This document shows, in pieces, positions 48,676-59,270 of a stretch of DNA of 64,000 nucleotides. Every line of letters begins with the position of its first letter. Position 1 is the stretch's first letter. A program made the position numbers and the translations under genes. The DNA comes from Pseudogracilibacillus sp. (GTDB taxonomy: Bacteria; Bacillota; Bacilli; Bacillales; Amphibacillaceae): assembly GCA_026169815.1 (NCBI GenBank), contig JAPFDT010000054.1, forward strand, positions 51,071 to 115,070, written 5' to 3'. A model generated the notes under the pieces. The model had not been told where the DNA came from. It did no database searches and saw only the letters and a list, made by a program, of their open reading frames with translations.

Positions 48676-50301
48676 TTACCTTGTTCCGCCTCCCCCTCCG
48701 CCGAAAGCGCCGCCTCCTCCACCGCCACTGAACGATCCACCGGCACCAGCTGAATAAGCAACGGAATTAGAAATATCAATGGCCGATACAATCGTATGCG
48801 CATGATAAAATGAATGCATTTCATAACCTGGATAAACAAAGGAGAATTGTTCCTGCACTTCATCTGCAATTCCTAAAAGAGCAGCCCAAATCATATATTC
48901 ATCCCACAATTGTATTTCACTGGATTCACGCTCATTTACAATCGAAAAATCTCGTAAATAATTCATAAAACGAAAAACATCTCGTTCTAAACGCTCTCCT
49001 TTATCAGTCTTTTCATACGTATCCTTAAAACCAATAATTCGACGTTTGACTAAGTCTTTATAGAAACCTTCTTCAATCAACGTTTTCTTGGATGTAAATT
49101 TTATATCTTTTTCCCACGTTTTCATTATGTCTTGTTTTTTAGCAATTGATTTTTGTAAATCTTTTACATCTAACTTCCACGTTCCATCTACCACTTCTAC
49201 TAATCTAGTAAATAATTCCCGTTCATTTCTATCCTTTATTCTGTTGTTATGCAAAATCTGAATCACCGTTTTAGTTCGTTTAAAAACACCATCCACAGTC
49301 TCTTCTTGAATCGTAATGCGCTTTTCCTTAATCCACTTTAATAAATATGCTGCAATGATGTTTTCTAAACTACTAATTTTCGCATCCACTAACAATTGAT
49401 ACATATTTTTAAAGTCATTTTTATAGGGCGGCTCATATATATGTTCACCTTTATGTTTAACAGGAGCTTTTTTCTTTCTTTTCACATAATTAGCTCCTTT
49501 AGCAACACTTGAGAAAAATCCATTTACAACCATACGAATGACCAATACGATAGCGAACGACATAATAAGCATAAAAAAAACGTTAGTATCTTTTTTCTCT
49601 TTTGTTGCTTCTTCTTTTATGTCGGCGAAAGACTTATCAAGTACATCTGATGTAGCAAATAAATGCTCATCAAATTTCACTAACATAACGGCATAATCAG
49701 ACTTAGAAAATGGCTTTGTATTTCTTGCAAGGATTTTCCCATTCTTAAATTCAGTCTCGCCATCAAAACCGAAACCCCATATTTTCTCATCGCCATAAGA
49801 AAAAGGTTGATCAGATTCAATTTCAATTGTTACATCGACAGGAGGAATATTTGTGTTATCACTTACAAAGTACCAATAGATCATTTGTGCATCGTTTAAC
49901 TGTTTAATAAAATCTGTCACCTTATATTCAAGCACATACTCATGCTCACCATACACACCGATTCCCCAGACAAGTTCATACCCATTCGATGTCTCGATAA
50001 TACCATTTTTTAATAACTTATCTTTTTGACTAGCACTAGAATCCCAATCATCGACAAACTCATATGGCAAACCGTATTCATAAACATAAAAATCAGTAAT
50101 TTTAGACTCGCCGATATTTTCTATCACTAAAAAGTTTTCCGACCCTTTTGATAAGGTCGCATTACGAGTCTCCGTTATCGTTGCTGAACCATCTGCGTGA
50201 ATATATGTATGAATGTGCAACTCTTCTAATTCATGTTTTTCAGCATACACAATATTTGGTATAAGTATAATAAATATCATTGCTAATATTAGTTTCCTCA
50301 T
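48676..50301 (-). CDS. DUF2207 membrane protein
   Basis: About 541 residues. A signal peptide (MRKLILAMIFIILIPNIVYA) is followed by an extracellular beta-rich DUF2207 domain (residues about 25-200), a membrane helix (residues about 240-262, VFFMLIMSFAIVLVIRMVVN), a cytoplasmic domain, and a Gly/Ser tail GGSFSGGGGGGAFGGGG, the DUF2207 mark. ATG 50301 is used because GGAG precedes it and it begins the signal peptide. The function of DUF2207 proteins is unknown. Confidence 0.85.
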   Translation of the reverse strand: MRKLILAMIFIILIPNIVYAEKHELEELHIHTYIHADGSATITETRNATLSKGSENFLVIENIGESKITDFYVYEYGLPYEFVDDWDSSASQKDKLLKNGIIETSNGYELVWGIGVYGEHEYVLEYKVTDFIKQLNDAQMIYWYFVSDNTNIPPVDVTIEIESDQPFSYGDEKIWGFGFDGETEFKNGKILARNTKPFSKSDYAVMLVKFDEHLFATSDVLDKSFADIKEEATKEKKDTNVFFMLIMSFAIVLVIRMVVNGFFSSVAKGANYVKRKKKAPVKHKGEHIYEPPYKNDFKNMYQLLVDAKISSLENIIAAYLLKWIKEKRITIQEETVDGVFKRTKTVIQILHNNRIKDRNERELFTRLVEVVDGTWKLDVKDLQKSIAKKQDIMKTWEKDIKFTSKKTLIEEGFYKDLVKRRIIGFKDTYEKTDKGERLERDVFRFMNYLRDFSIVNERESSEIQLWDEYMIWAALLGIADEVQEQFSFVYPGYEMHSFYHAHTIVSAIDISNSVAYSAGAGGSFSGGGGGGAFGGGGGGTR

Positions 50302-50507
50302 AACACAATCTCCTAACCTACTAGTCACCTTTACCGCTTATTCTACATTTCTCTTAATACATTTTAGCATCTACTTGTCTATTTATCGCTAATTTATCCA
50401 ATACTTATCGCAAATAATAATTGTTTACAATCGTCACACATTTCACATCGATATTCGTTCACTCCATGATACAATAAAAGACGAGTTTTTGAAAAGGAGT
50501 TTTATGT

Positions 50508-51389
50508 ATGGGGAAAATGAGCAAAAAGATGATGTATGCCTCTCAGTTAACACAACATAGCGATATATTTTCATGTCCTATTTGTCAACAGGATATGCAT
50601 GTGGATAATCCATCGCAACTCGTTTGTGAAAGCCATCATGCTTTTGATATCGCGAAACAAGGCTATATTAATTTTTTAAATAAAGCGGTTAAGACACAAT
50701 ATGACAAATCACTGTTTGACGCACGTCAAGCTATTTTAGCTAACACTTCATTATATCAATCTGTTACTAACTCTATAGTTCAGGTCATTGAACAAAACGT
50801 AAAGCAACAGAAACGCGTCATCATTGATATGGGGAGTGGCGAAGGATCACACTTAGCTAATATTACGAAGAAGCTAAATGGAGACAATGTCAGTGTTGGG
50901 TTTGATATTGCGAAAGAAGCAATTATAGCAGCGACATCGTATAATGGCTCGATTATGTCAGCTGTAGCAGATATTTCAGATGTACCTATTAAGCCACAAC
51001 AAGCAGACGTACTGTTAAATATTCTTTCCCCTTCTAATTATAATGAGTTCAATCGTATTATAAAAAATGACGGCATCATCGTTAAAGTCGTGCCAAATTC
51101 TAGCTATTTACAAGAAATTCGTACGGCTTTATTTGAGAGTGACGAAGGGGATGAAGCTTATTCGAATGAAGCTGTCGTTGATCTTTTTCACAAAACCTAT
51201 GATGTCATAGCAGAAGAAACGGTTCATGAAATATCTGATATTGACAAAACGACGTTACAACATCTTATAAAAATGACACCACTTACTTGGTCAGCTTCTG
51301 ATGCACAACTAACGCAATTAGAAAAAAAGCCAATCGCAGAAATTACGATTGACTTACATATACTTGTCGGTAAAAAACGTCTAACATAG
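50508..51389 (+). CDS. rlmA: 23S rRNA (guanine-N1-)-methyltransferase (RlmA family)
   Basis: A 293-residue SAM-dependent methyltransferase of the RlmA family. The N-terminal zinc finger is FSCPICQQDMHVDNP … LVCESHHAFDIAKQGYINFL (two CxxC/CxxxH pairs). The SAM motif is VIIDMGSGEGSHLA near residue 110, and LLNILSPSNY near residue 170 fits the family. Gram-positive RlmA(II) proteins methylate G748 in helix 35, whereas Gram-negative RlmA(I) target G745. AAAAGGAG lies 10 bases upstream of the ATG. Divergent from the DUF2207 gene and convergent with the MFS gene. Confidence 0.88.
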   Translation: MGKMSKKMMYASQLTQHSDIFSCPICQQDMHVDNPSQLVCESHHAFDIAKQGYINFLNKAVKTQYDKSLFDARQAILANTSLYQSVTNSIVQVIEQNVKQQKRVIIDMGSGEGSHLANITKKLNGDNVSVGFDIAKEAIIAATSYNGSIMSAVADISDVPIKPQQADVLLNILSPSNYNEFNRIIKNDGIIVKVVPNSSYLQEIRTALFESDEGDEAYSNEAVVDLFHKTYDVIAEETVHEISDIDKTTLQHLIKMTPLTWSASDAQLTQLEKKPIAEITIDLHILVGKKRLT

Positions 51390-51398
51390 TTTTTTCAC

Positions 51399-52562
51399 CT
51401 ATATTTCTGAACGGACTGTTGCCGAACGGATGGAAAATGAGATTAAAGCAAATATAAATGATCCAATCACAACAATGGATCCAATGTGGGAAACTGCTGT
51501 AACGGAGTCGGTCTTTTCGAGGACAATTCCACCGACTGCTGAACCTAAAGCAATACCAAATTGTAATGCTGAATTGTTGAAACTTTGATGTAATGCAGCA
51601 GTATCTGGATCTGTCTGAATAATATATTCTTGTTGTGGTGGTGCTAATGCCCAACTTAAAGCGCCCCACAGCATCATGATAACTAAAAATAACGGAAAAT
51701 TAAATGTCATATATGGCATAATAAATAACACGACTGCAAACGAGCCAATGACAAATAAAATCGTTCGTTGGACACCAAATTTATCTGCTAATGATCCACC
51801 AAGTGCCCCTCCTGAGACTGCAGCAACTCCGAAAATTAAATATGTAATACTGATCCAATTTTGACTTAAATTCATCGTCGTTTCTAAAAATGGTGTGAAA
51901 TAAGCATACAATGTGTAATGACCTGCTAACATAAACATCGTCGCTAAGTGAGCTCCACCAATTTTTATATTGCCAAGTGCTTTAATTTGATGGCGTAATG
52001 GCATGACTTCTTCATTTGGTAATGGACCAATATATTTTAATACTAGAAAGAATGCTAACAATGTTAAAATAGCTATGCCTAAAAATACTGTTCGCCAACC
52101 AAAATAATTCGTAATAATAATACCTAGAGGAACACCTAATACTAGTGAGGAACTAACACCCATAAAAATAATACCGAGTGCGCGTGCCCGATACGTTGGA
52201 ATGACTAACCTTGGAGTAATCGTTAATGAAAGTACAATGACTAACGACGCACTGCCTGCTGTTAATATTCTTGCTATCATCATCCATGTAAAGTTCGGAC
52301 TAAAGTAAGTCGCCATATTCCCAAGAAAAAATATAATTAAAGTGATAAGATATAATTTTTTCCGTTCATATTTTGCTGTTAGTGATAAGAGAACTGGTCC
52401 ACAAATCGCATATACGAGCGCAAAAATCGTAATTAACTGTCCTGCTGTTCCTGTGCTAATATTCATATCATTAGCAATAATTGGTAGAATACCACCAACA
52501 ATTAGTTCGACTAACCCTACTGTTATAGCAGCAATCGCTAAAATATAGACATTTTTGTTCAT
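51399..52562 (-). CDS. MFS drug/solute exporter (DHA1, AraJ/PbuE-like)
   Basis: A 387-residue major facilitator with twelve membrane helices. Visible family signs are GGILPIIANDMNISTGTAGQ near the N-terminus, LTAGSASLVIVLSLTITPRL, the loop-4 motif RARALGIIFMGVSSSLVLGVPLG, and the second-half GGSLADKFG motif A equivalent. DHA1 proteins are proton antiporters for drugs, purine bases or arabinose-like sugars; the substrate is not clear. It runs convergent with rlmA, 9 bases away. Confidence 0.88.
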   Translation of the reverse strand: MNKNVYILAIAAITVGLVELIVGGILPIIANDMNISTGTAGQLITIFALVYAICGPVLLSLTAKYERKKLYLITLIIFFLGNMATYFSPNFTWMMIARILTAGSASLVIVLSLTITPRLVIPTYRARALGIIFMGVSSSLVLGVPLGIIITNYFGWRTVFLGIAILTLLAFFLVLKYIGPLPNEEVMPLRHQIKALGNIKIGGAHLATMFMLAGHYTLYAYFTPFLETTMNLSQNWISITYLIFGVAAVSGGALGGSLADKFGVQRTILFVIGSFAVVLFIMPYMTFNFPLFLVIMMLWGALSWALAPPQQEYIIQTDPDTAALHQSFNNSALQFGIALGSAVGGIVLEKTDSVTAVSHIGSIVVIGSFIFALISFSIRSATVRSEI

Positions 52563-52837
52563 TATATATCAACCTTTATTTAAAATAATCAACCTTTTTA
52601 ACTTATCACGTTTATAAAATAAACACAAGATGCAGTGATGCTTTCTATGATAGAGCTTTCTTGTACATAATTAGATATATTTTACAAGATTTTTAACTAT
52701 TTAAAATAGCTATATTTCTATCTTAATAGGATATCTACTGAACAGATGCTTATCTTTTGGTATAATAGATGAGCACTACTTTTTTAATGTTAGTTTTTTG
52801 GTGATTAAACATTTTTCACCTTAGAGGAGGAAATAAT

Positions 52838-54637
52838 TTGTCAGTAGGAAGAAATGACCTTTGTCCTTGTGGCAGTGGGAAAAAATATAAAAAGTGCTGT
52901 TTAGAAAAGAATAACTTAATTGAATTAGCAACCAAGCGTAGAGATACCTTTTATGATGATAAACAACGTCTGGTTGAAAAAGTCGGTAACTATTTAAAAC
53001 GTCAAATTCCGCTACATGAATACAATCAATTGAAACGTACCCTCATAGATGATACAGATAATATGGTTGAAAAAGAATTAGAAGAAAGTTTCTTTACATA
53101 TTGGTTATACTTCTACCATTGTTTCGATAATAATTTACGTGGTATTGAATGGTTTTATGAAGATAATGAAACTGGCTTAACGACAGAAGAAAAAACAATG
53201 ATTGAAACGTGGGTTGCGATGAAACCTCGTTTCTTACAGGCTGTTGATGTACAAGACCAAGTCGTTATATTTAAAGATATGCTTACAGAAGAAACATTCC
53301 CATTATCTAAAGATGCCGAAAATATCGAGCATATCGTCCCATGGGCTTGTACGATTGCGATGATTGAGCCATTTGAAGATATGTATTACTTTAATGGATT
53401 CCGTTTTACAGTAGAACCTTTACAAATGTCATATGCATTAGAAGAAGTGGAAAAGCTTGCTAGTGAAAAAGAACAGACGAAAACAGCGATTGTTTTTGAA
53501 TCACTACCACAATTACTTGCTATATTATTTAACAAAGAACGTATGAAGGAAGAGTATGGTCGTGAAATTGCTGAACATACCATTACATTCGACATTCATG
53601 ATCAATCTTTAGTATTAGACTTTTTACGTAATCAAGAAGATTATCGAATTGATAAATGGTTAGACAATGTAAAAGAAATTGTTTGGGCTGGAGATTGGCG
53701 TGTTTATCATGACAACGAAAATAATGGTCCATTACAGTTAGCTGACGTTTTTGGCCAAATCATTGTCCATGAAGCCGATACGAAACTAACATTCCAAACG
53801 ATGCATCCTAATAAAATTGCAGACTTACAAAAGCGCTTCGCTCCACTGCAAGATGCATTAACCGTTCATGATGAATCATCTGAGGCGATCGGACATTTTC
53901 TAACGAAAGTTCATAATGTACTCGTGTCTATGGAAGATGACATGCCAGCTTATTTTGCAATTTATGCACAAAATTATATTCATCATGAAATCGATACACC
54001 TATTCCAGCATTAGATAATTTAACAATTCGCGAGTGTTTAGAACAAGACAAGCGTGATATAGCTGAAACTTGGTTACAAACGGCAGAATTTAATTTATAT
54101 AAACAAATTTTAGAACGTTTCCATTCGGTTGAAGTGAGTGCTGACTTTAATACGATTCGAAAAGAGTTCAATTTACCGCTCTCTCCTTTCGTATCAGGTG
54201 GTACGAATCGTCGTACTGAATTATTACCAATTCAATTAGAAGAAACGACAACTAGGTTGTTAGAAGAAGATATCCCTTATTTAGAAGCTTTAGGTTTTAC
54301 ACCTGATTCACTAGAATCGTTTTATATTAATGATATTCTTCGTTTTTACAAAGAAAAAACAGTTAATAAATCAGATGCGACAGAACGCAAATATCGCAAT
54401 AGTTTATCCGTTTTACGCCACTTATTAGAACAAAATGATGTACAGTCATATAAAGAAAGTAACGAATCATTTTGGCAAAAACTTGTTACAACAGAGTTTG
54501 ATGAATATAGACCTGACCATAGTAAAACAGAACGAACAAATTTCATAAGTGTATTACGTGCATTCTTAACTTGGGTTGATCAAACACATGAAACAGAGTA
54601 TTTTAAAGAAACTACACAAACATTACGTTCAATATAA
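52838..54637 (+). CDS. SEC-C metal-binding domain protein
   Basis: A 599-residue protein. The N-terminal zinc-binding SEC-C motif [17 protein letters not shown] (residues 5-21) is identical to that of SecA tails and YecA-type proteins. The following 570 residues form an acidic, helical domain with no recognised family. A TTG start is chosen because GAGGAGG lies 7 bases upstream. Promoter-like TTTTGGTATAATAG precedes it. The function of such long SEC-C proteins is unclear. Confidence 0.85.
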   Translation: MSVGRNDLCPCGSGKKYKKCCLEKNNLIELATKRRDTFYDDKQRLVEKVGNYLKRQIPLHEYNQLKRTLIDDTDNMVEKELEESFFTYWLYFYHCFDNNLRGIEWFYEDNETGLTTEEKTMIETWVAMKPRFLQAVDVQDQVVIFKDMLTEETFPLSKDAENIEHIVPWACTIAMIEPFEDMYYFNGFRFTVEPLQMSYALEEVEKLASEKEQTKTAIVFESLPQLLAILFNKERMKEEYGREIAEHTITFDIHDQSLVLDFLRNQEDYRIDKWLDNVKEIVWAGDWRVYHDNENNGPLQLADVFGQIIVHEADTKLTFQTMHPNKIADLQKRFAPLQDALTVHDESSEAIGHFLTKVHNVLVSMEDDMPAYFAIYAQNYIHHEIDTPIPALDNLTIRECLEQDKRDIAETWLQTAEFNLYKQILERFHSVEVSADFNTIRKEFNLPLSPFVSGGTNRRTELLPIQLEETTTRLLEEDIPYLEALGFTPDSLESFYINDILRFYKEKTVNKSDATERKYRNSLSVLRHLLEQNDVQSYKESNESFWQKLVTTEFDEYRPDHSKTERTNFISVLRAFLTWVDQTHETEYFKETTQTLRSI

Positions 54638-54745
54638 TTTTTACACATTCATACAGATAGGTACAATGCGTGCCTGTCTGTATTTTCATTTAAATCAGCT
54701 ATAATAGAATTAGTTAGAAACTTATTAAAAAAGGAATGAATATAC

Positions 54746-56620
54746 ATGCTAACTCTTGAAGCCATTACAAAATCCTACGGGGAAAAATCATTGTTTGAAA
54801 ACATACATGCATTGATAGATAAACAGGATCGCATTGGCTTAATCGGTATTAATGGTACTGGTAAATCAACTTTACTAAAAATTATTGCCGGCTTTGAAAC
54901 CGCTGATGAAGGAAAACTTATTCATCCAAATGATTATCGCATTGAATATTTATCACAAAATCCTCCTTTTGATGAGGAGATTACAATATTAGATTATATT
55001 TTTAGCGGTGATGCTAGGATAATGAAAGTGCTTCGAGCTTATGAGCAAGCGCTCTATAATCTTGAGCAAAATCCAACGAGTGAAGATGCACAAACGCTTC
55101 TGATGGAAACACAACAAATGATGGATAAACATCATGCTTGGGATGCAAGTACTGTCGCTAAAACCGTATTAACTAAAATGGGGATTACTAATTTTCAACA
55201 ATTAACGAATAAATTATCAGGTGGACAGAAAAAGCGTGTCGCCATCGCAAAAGCACTTATCCAACCAGCGGATTTACTCATTTTAGATGAGCCTACTAAC
55301 CATTTAGATTATGATACAATTGTTTGGTTAGAAAAACATTTAACAACATATCCTGGTGCCCTCTTACTCGTTACCCATGATCGCTACTTTTTAAATCATG
55401 TGACAAACATAATTTTTGAACTTGATCATGGCAGTTTGTATGAATACAAAGGTAATTATGAGTATTTTTTAGAAAAGAAAGTAGAACGGGAAGCTATAGA
55501 AGTACAATCACAACAAAAACATCAGAACACGTTGAGACGAGAACTCGCATGGTTACAACGTGGCGCACGTGCCCGTTCAACAAAACAACGCGCTCGAATC
55601 GAACGAATTGATGATCTAAAAGAAAAAACGTTTCATACTGATAAAGCGAATGTCGAAATCCAAGTTGGTTCACAACGATTAGGAAAACAAGTAATTGAAT
55701 TAGAGAATGTCAGTAAAACGATTGCTGATCAAGTTCTCTTTGAAGATGTCCACTTATTAATTACCCCTGGTGATAGAATAGGGATGATTGGACCGAATGG
55801 TTCCGGAAAATCAACTCTATTAAATATTATTGCAAATAGAATCACTCCAGATTCAGGTATCGTTCATATCGGAGAAACAGTGAAAATTGGTTATTACACG
55901 CAAGGCGAAGAAGAACTTGATGATGACATGCGTATTATTAAATATATTAAGCAAGTTGCTGAAGTGATTCAAACAAAGGACGGAAATATTATTACTGCAG
56001 AACAAATGTTAGAACGTTTTTTATTTTCTCGTCCAAAACAGTGGTCTTATATCGGTCAATTATCTGGTGGAGAAAAACGTCGTCTCTATTTATTAAAGAT
56101 TTTAATGCAAGAGCCTAACGTACTTTTATTAGATGAACCGACAAATGACTTAGACATTCAAACATTAAGTATTTTAGAAGAATATATCGAACATTTCCCT
56201 GGCGTTGTCCTCACCGTTTCACACGATCGTTACTTTTTAGACCAAGTAGTCGATGAGTTGTTAGTCTTTGATGGAAACGGACAGATTGAACACGTTTATG
56301 GTAATTATACTGATTATATGGCAACCCAAATCGAAACAAAAACAGCCGAGAAAAAACGTCCGAAACAACAACCTAAACGACAACAAGAACGAAAAAAATT
56401 ATCATACCATGAACAAAAAGAATGGGAAACGATTGAAGACTACATTACAGCATTAGAAGAAAAACTAGACAGACTAGCTTCTGAAATTGTTGAACATGGA
56501 AGTAACATAGAAGAAGTGCAACGATTATATGAAGAACAACAGCGAACGGAACAATTATTAGAAGAAAAAATGGAACGTTGGGAACATTTATCATTATTAA
56601 TTGAAAGTTTTCAACAATAA
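54746..56620 (+). CDS. YfmR/Uup-type ABC-F translation factor
   Basis: A 624-residue ABC-F ATPase. Domain 1: GLIGINGTGKSTLLKI, LSGGQKKRVAIAKALI, LILDEPTNHLDYDT. Domain 2: GMIGPNGSGKSTLLNI, LSGGEKRRLYLLKIL, LLLDEPTNDLDIQT. The C-terminal 90 residues are a coiled coil (EKEWETIEDYITALEEKLDR-like), as in Uup/YfmR. These housekeeping factors relieve stalled ribosomes and are distinct from the two Vga-type resistance proteins in this window. Lies downstream of the SEC-C gene with its own promoter-like sequence. Confidence 0.92.
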   Translation: MLTLEAITKSYGEKSLFENIHALIDKQDRIGLIGINGTGKSTLLKIIAGFETADEGKLIHPNDYRIEYLSQNPPFDEEITILDYIFSGDARIMKVLRAYEQALYNLEQNPTSEDAQTLLMETQQMMDKHHAWDASTVAKTVLTKMGITNFQQLTNKLSGGQKKRVAIAKALIQPADLLILDEPTNHLDYDTIVWLEKHLTTYPGALLLVTHDRYFLNHVTNIIFELDHGSLYEYKGNYEYFLEKKVEREAIEVQSQQKHQNTLRRELAWLQRGARARSTKQRARIERIDDLKEKTFHTDKANVEIQVGSQRLGKQVIELENVSKTIADQVLFEDVHLLITPGDRIGMIGPNGSGKSTLLNIIANRITPDSGIVHIGETVKIGYYTQGEEELDDDMRIIKYIKQVAEVIQTKDGNIITAEQMLERFLFSRPKQWSYIGQLSGGEKRRLYLLKILMQEPNVLLLDEPTNDLDIQTLSILEEYIEHFPGVVLTVSHDRYFLDQVVDELLVFDGNGQIEHVYGNYTDYMATQIETKTAEKKRPKQQPKRQQERKKLSYHEQKEWETIEDYITALEEKLDRLASEIVEHGSNIEEVQRLYEEQQRTEQLLEEKMERWEHLSLLIESFQQ

Positions 56621-56624
56621 TTAA

Positions 56625-56681
56625 AAACACCTACTCGTTAACTAGCATAAAAAGATATGCTAGAAATACGAGCAGGTGTTT
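56625..56681. terminator. Bidirectional terminator after the YfmR-like gene
   Basis: AAACACCTACTCGT/ACGAGCAGGTGTTT with one mismatch, around an inner CTAGCAT/ATGCTAG hairpin. Flanked by A and T runs, five bases after the stop. Confidence 0.85.
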
Positions 56682-56767
56682 ATTATTGTTAATGAGTTTC
56701 TTGATAGGTGTAAACAATTTACATAAATCCACTAAGTTGCTATACGTTCTTCAACATTTAAATGATT

Positions 56768-57166
56768 TTATCTTCTACTATTCGGGTTTTCTGCTAGCTT
56801 ATAGACAACACTGCCGAACATAATTTTAACTGGATATAATGATAATATGATTGCTACAATTACACTAATTGTCTTGATTACTCCAGTGAGCTGTAATACA
56901 TCATTTATCAAGTAGCTAGCAAATTGAATGAGACCAAATGCTATAGCGACTGATACAATAAATGAAAATAAGATTAGAACTATTTGAAATATGGGCATCT
57001 GTTTTATCTTGGCTAACTTTTTAATACTCCCATCATTAATTGAAAAGGATAAATATGCAATCGGAAGTAATAACAAATACCAATTAGAATAGCCAAACAT
57101 TATCCACGAAACACCCATCCCCACAAGTATAAACCATCCAATTACGTTAAATATTTTTTCACTCAT
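56768..57166 (-). CDS. Membrane protein, unknown (132 residues)
   Basis: Four hydrophobic segments (residues about 7-25, 26-40, 58-85 and 93-115). No domain is recognised. AAGGAGT precedes the ATG. It stands between the YfmR-like gene and a lipoprotein gene on the minus strand and could be co-transcribed with the latter. Confidence 0.6.
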   Translation of the reverse strand: MSEKIFNVIGWFILVGMGVSWIMFGYSNWYLLLLPIAYLSFSINDGSIKKLAKIKQMPIFQIVLILFSFIVSVAIAFGLIQFASYLINDVLQLTGVIKTISVIVAIILSLYPVKIMFGSVVYKLAENPNSRR

Positions 57167-57229
57167 ATAATAACTCCTTTTGAAAAACTAAATAATGATA
57201 GTAAATAAACTGTTTGTGAGATAGATTTT

Positions 57230-58204
57230 TTATAAGTCTTTAGATTTTACTTCTCCCGTTTTTTTATCCACCACATACCAACCGAGCGTAGCTATGTGGT
57301 CCGAATGATTTTCAAAGACTCGTACGTTTAATGCTCCTTCCTCTTCTCCATCTACCATTGCGTTCACTTCATCATAATCCTCATGTTCTTTTACATATTC
57401 AAGTACGTTATCGATCGCTTTTTCTTCACTTATTTCATCATTTTCTGTACTACTTTTATTAGTTTTCTCCTTATCTTTTCGACTATCAAGAAAGCCTGTA
57501 GAATTATAATTTATTTCGTATCCCATTGGCATATTACTTTGATTAACATCATCTTCATTAATATATAGATGCTCAAAAGCGATGACGCCCACACCTTCTT
57601 TAATCTTGCGCTTTTCATAATATTCACTGTCGCTCGCTTCATAAGTGACTGTATATATCTTTTGGTCTCCATCCTTTTCTATCGAGTCGATTGAACTTTC
57701 TAATGATATCTCTTCTCCTTCAGAATTTTCTTGTTTTTGAACCCATTTATTCCCTTCAGAAAGTGGTAATCTTATAAGCTCTATTTGAGAAAAGTTATTA
57801 TCCATCATCGTTTCACTATCAACCGTTTGCGTTAGTCTATCTTCCGTTACCGTATAAGTTACATCAAGGGAAAAGTCTTTCTTAGATTCACCACCTGAGA
57901 CGTCTTCTACTTCACCTTCTACAGTGTAAAGCACTTTTTCATCTAATTTTTCTATTGATTTAAGTTCCATTTTGTGTCCGTACTCTATCGCTCCGTCATA
58001 ATCCCATGTATATCCTTTTTTATAAGGGAGAAGTTCGTTTAATGTTAAGTCTTCTTGATCATGTTCGTTTTTCTCTGAATCATTATCTTCAGTTATATTA
58101 TCATTTTGTGTGCTATCACTTTGTTCTGTTGAATGATTACATGCAGTTACAACTACCGCTATTATGAGTACCGTTATTAGGACAATAACATTCTTTCCAT
58201 TCAT
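57230..58204 (-). CDS. Lipoprotein, unknown, with a PepSY-like C-terminus
   Basis: A 324-residue lipoprotein. The signal MNGKNVIVLITVLIIAVVVT ends in a TAC lipobox with Cys at residue 22. An acidic, Asn/Asp/Glu-rich linker follows, then a beta-rich domain (LPYKKGYTWDYDGAIEYGHK…). The C-terminus (IATLGWYVVDKKTGEVKSKDL) resembles the end of PepSY or similar domains. AAGGAG precedes the ATG. Role unknown. Confidence 0.75.
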   Translation of the reverse strand: MNGKNVIVLITVLIIAVVVTACNHSTEQSDSTQNDNITEDNDSEKNEHDQEDLTLNELLPYKKGYTWDYDGAIEYGHKMELKSIEKLDEKVLYTVEGEVEDVSGGESKKDFSLDVTYTVTEDRLTQTVDSETMMDNNFSQIELIRLPLSEGNKWVQKQENSEGEEISLESSIDSIEKDGDQKIYTVTYEASDSEYYEKRKIKEGVGVIAFEHLYINEDDVNQSNMPMGYEINYNSTGFLDSRKDKEKTNKSSTENDEISEEKAIDNVLEYVKEHEDYDEVNAMVDGEEEGALNVRVFENHSDHIATLGWYVVDKKTGEVKSKDL

Positions 58205-58359
58205 TGTTTAATACTCCTTTTTCATTTGGCTAAAAAAGCATTTCTTCTTTTTCATTTTCCCTATAAAATAAAGCTAAAACATGACTAGTTAACTAAGTGA
58301 TCTGTTCGTCGAATGACTTAACTTGTAAAATAATAATCCTCTAAAATGGATAATAAAAA

Positions 58360-58384
58360 GCACTGCAAAATTATACTGCAGTGC
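58360..58384 (-). terminator. Terminator after the FrnE-like gene
   Basis: GCACTGCA/TGCAGTGC, an 8-bp stem with a 9-base loop followed by TTTTTATT on the minus strand. Confidence 0.82.
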
Positions 58385-58474
58385 AAATTAATTGTAGAAT
58401 ATAATGTGTTTTAAGGTGCATTTGATATGTTATTCACTATGATGATACATTTCTGTTATATTAATGGAACGATT

Positions 58475-59200
58475 TTACTCATTTTTTTCATTCGGATTTT
58501 CGCATGATCCATCTGCACAAGCTGCACCTGCATCAGTTGATAAATCTTCAAATGCGGGTTTAGGCTGTTCTTCTTCAAATACCTTTTCTAATGCTTGTGT
58601 AAATGTTTCTACTGGTTGCGCTCCGTTAATTGCGTATTTTCGATTAATTAGGAAAAATGGTACACCCGTAATTCCAAAGTTTTGTGCTTCTTGGATATCG
58701 GTATTTACTTCGTTACGATATGCCGTCTCGTCTTGCAGTGTCGTTAAGGCTTCTTCTTTATCTAATCCTGCTTCCTCAGCAATTTCAGCTAATGTTTCGA
58801 GATTACCAACATCTTTAGAGTCAGTAAAATTTGCTCGTAACAATTTCTCAGCAACTTCTTTATCTTTTCCCTGTTGTTGTGCAAATTTATTCAAACGATG
58901 AGCATCAAATGTATTCGTTGGCTTCATCGTATCGAAATTAAATTCTAACCCTACCATTTTTGCTTGCATTGCAATGCCTGAAGTCATTTCCTTCGCACGC
59001 TCTACGCCACCAAACTTAGCTCCCATACTTTCATAAAAATCTTGTCCATGATATTTTTCAGCTTGTGGATCTAGTTGATAACTTTTAAACTCAATTTCTA
59101 CTTGATCTTTTCCTGAAAAGCTTGCTAATGCTGTTTCTAAATTACGTTTACCTATATAACAAAATGGACACGTATAATCTGACCAGATTTCAATTTTCAT
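58475..59200 (-). CDS. DsbA-family FrnE-like oxidoreductase
   Basis: A 241-residue cytoplasmic thioredoxin-fold protein. The redox motif C-P-F-C is at residues 11-14 (WSDYTCPFCYIGKRN). The family features GITGVPFFLINRKYAINGAQ near residue 178 and a cis-Pro are present. FrnE/YwbO-type proteins take part in disulfide handling or oxidative stress. The C-terminal CADGSCENPNEKNE adds two more cysteines. Adjacent to the PepF gene. Confidence 0.9.
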   Translation of the reverse strand: MKIEIWSDYTCPFCYIGKRNLETALASFSGKDQVEIEFKSYQLDPQAEKYHGQDFYESMGAKFGGVERAKEMTSGIAMQAKMVGLEFNFDTMKPTNTFDAHRLNKFAQQQGKDKEVAEKLLRANFTDSKDVGNLETLAEIAEEAGLDKEEALTTLQDETAYRNEVNTDIQEAQNFGITGVPFFLINRKYAINGAQPVETFTQALEKVFEEEQPKPAFEDLSTDAGAACADGSCENPNEKNE

Positions 59201-59270
59201 ACGAGCACCTCTTCTTTATTCATTTGACTTTTACTATATCACGTTGCCTGTATGAAACGAATGAATCTGC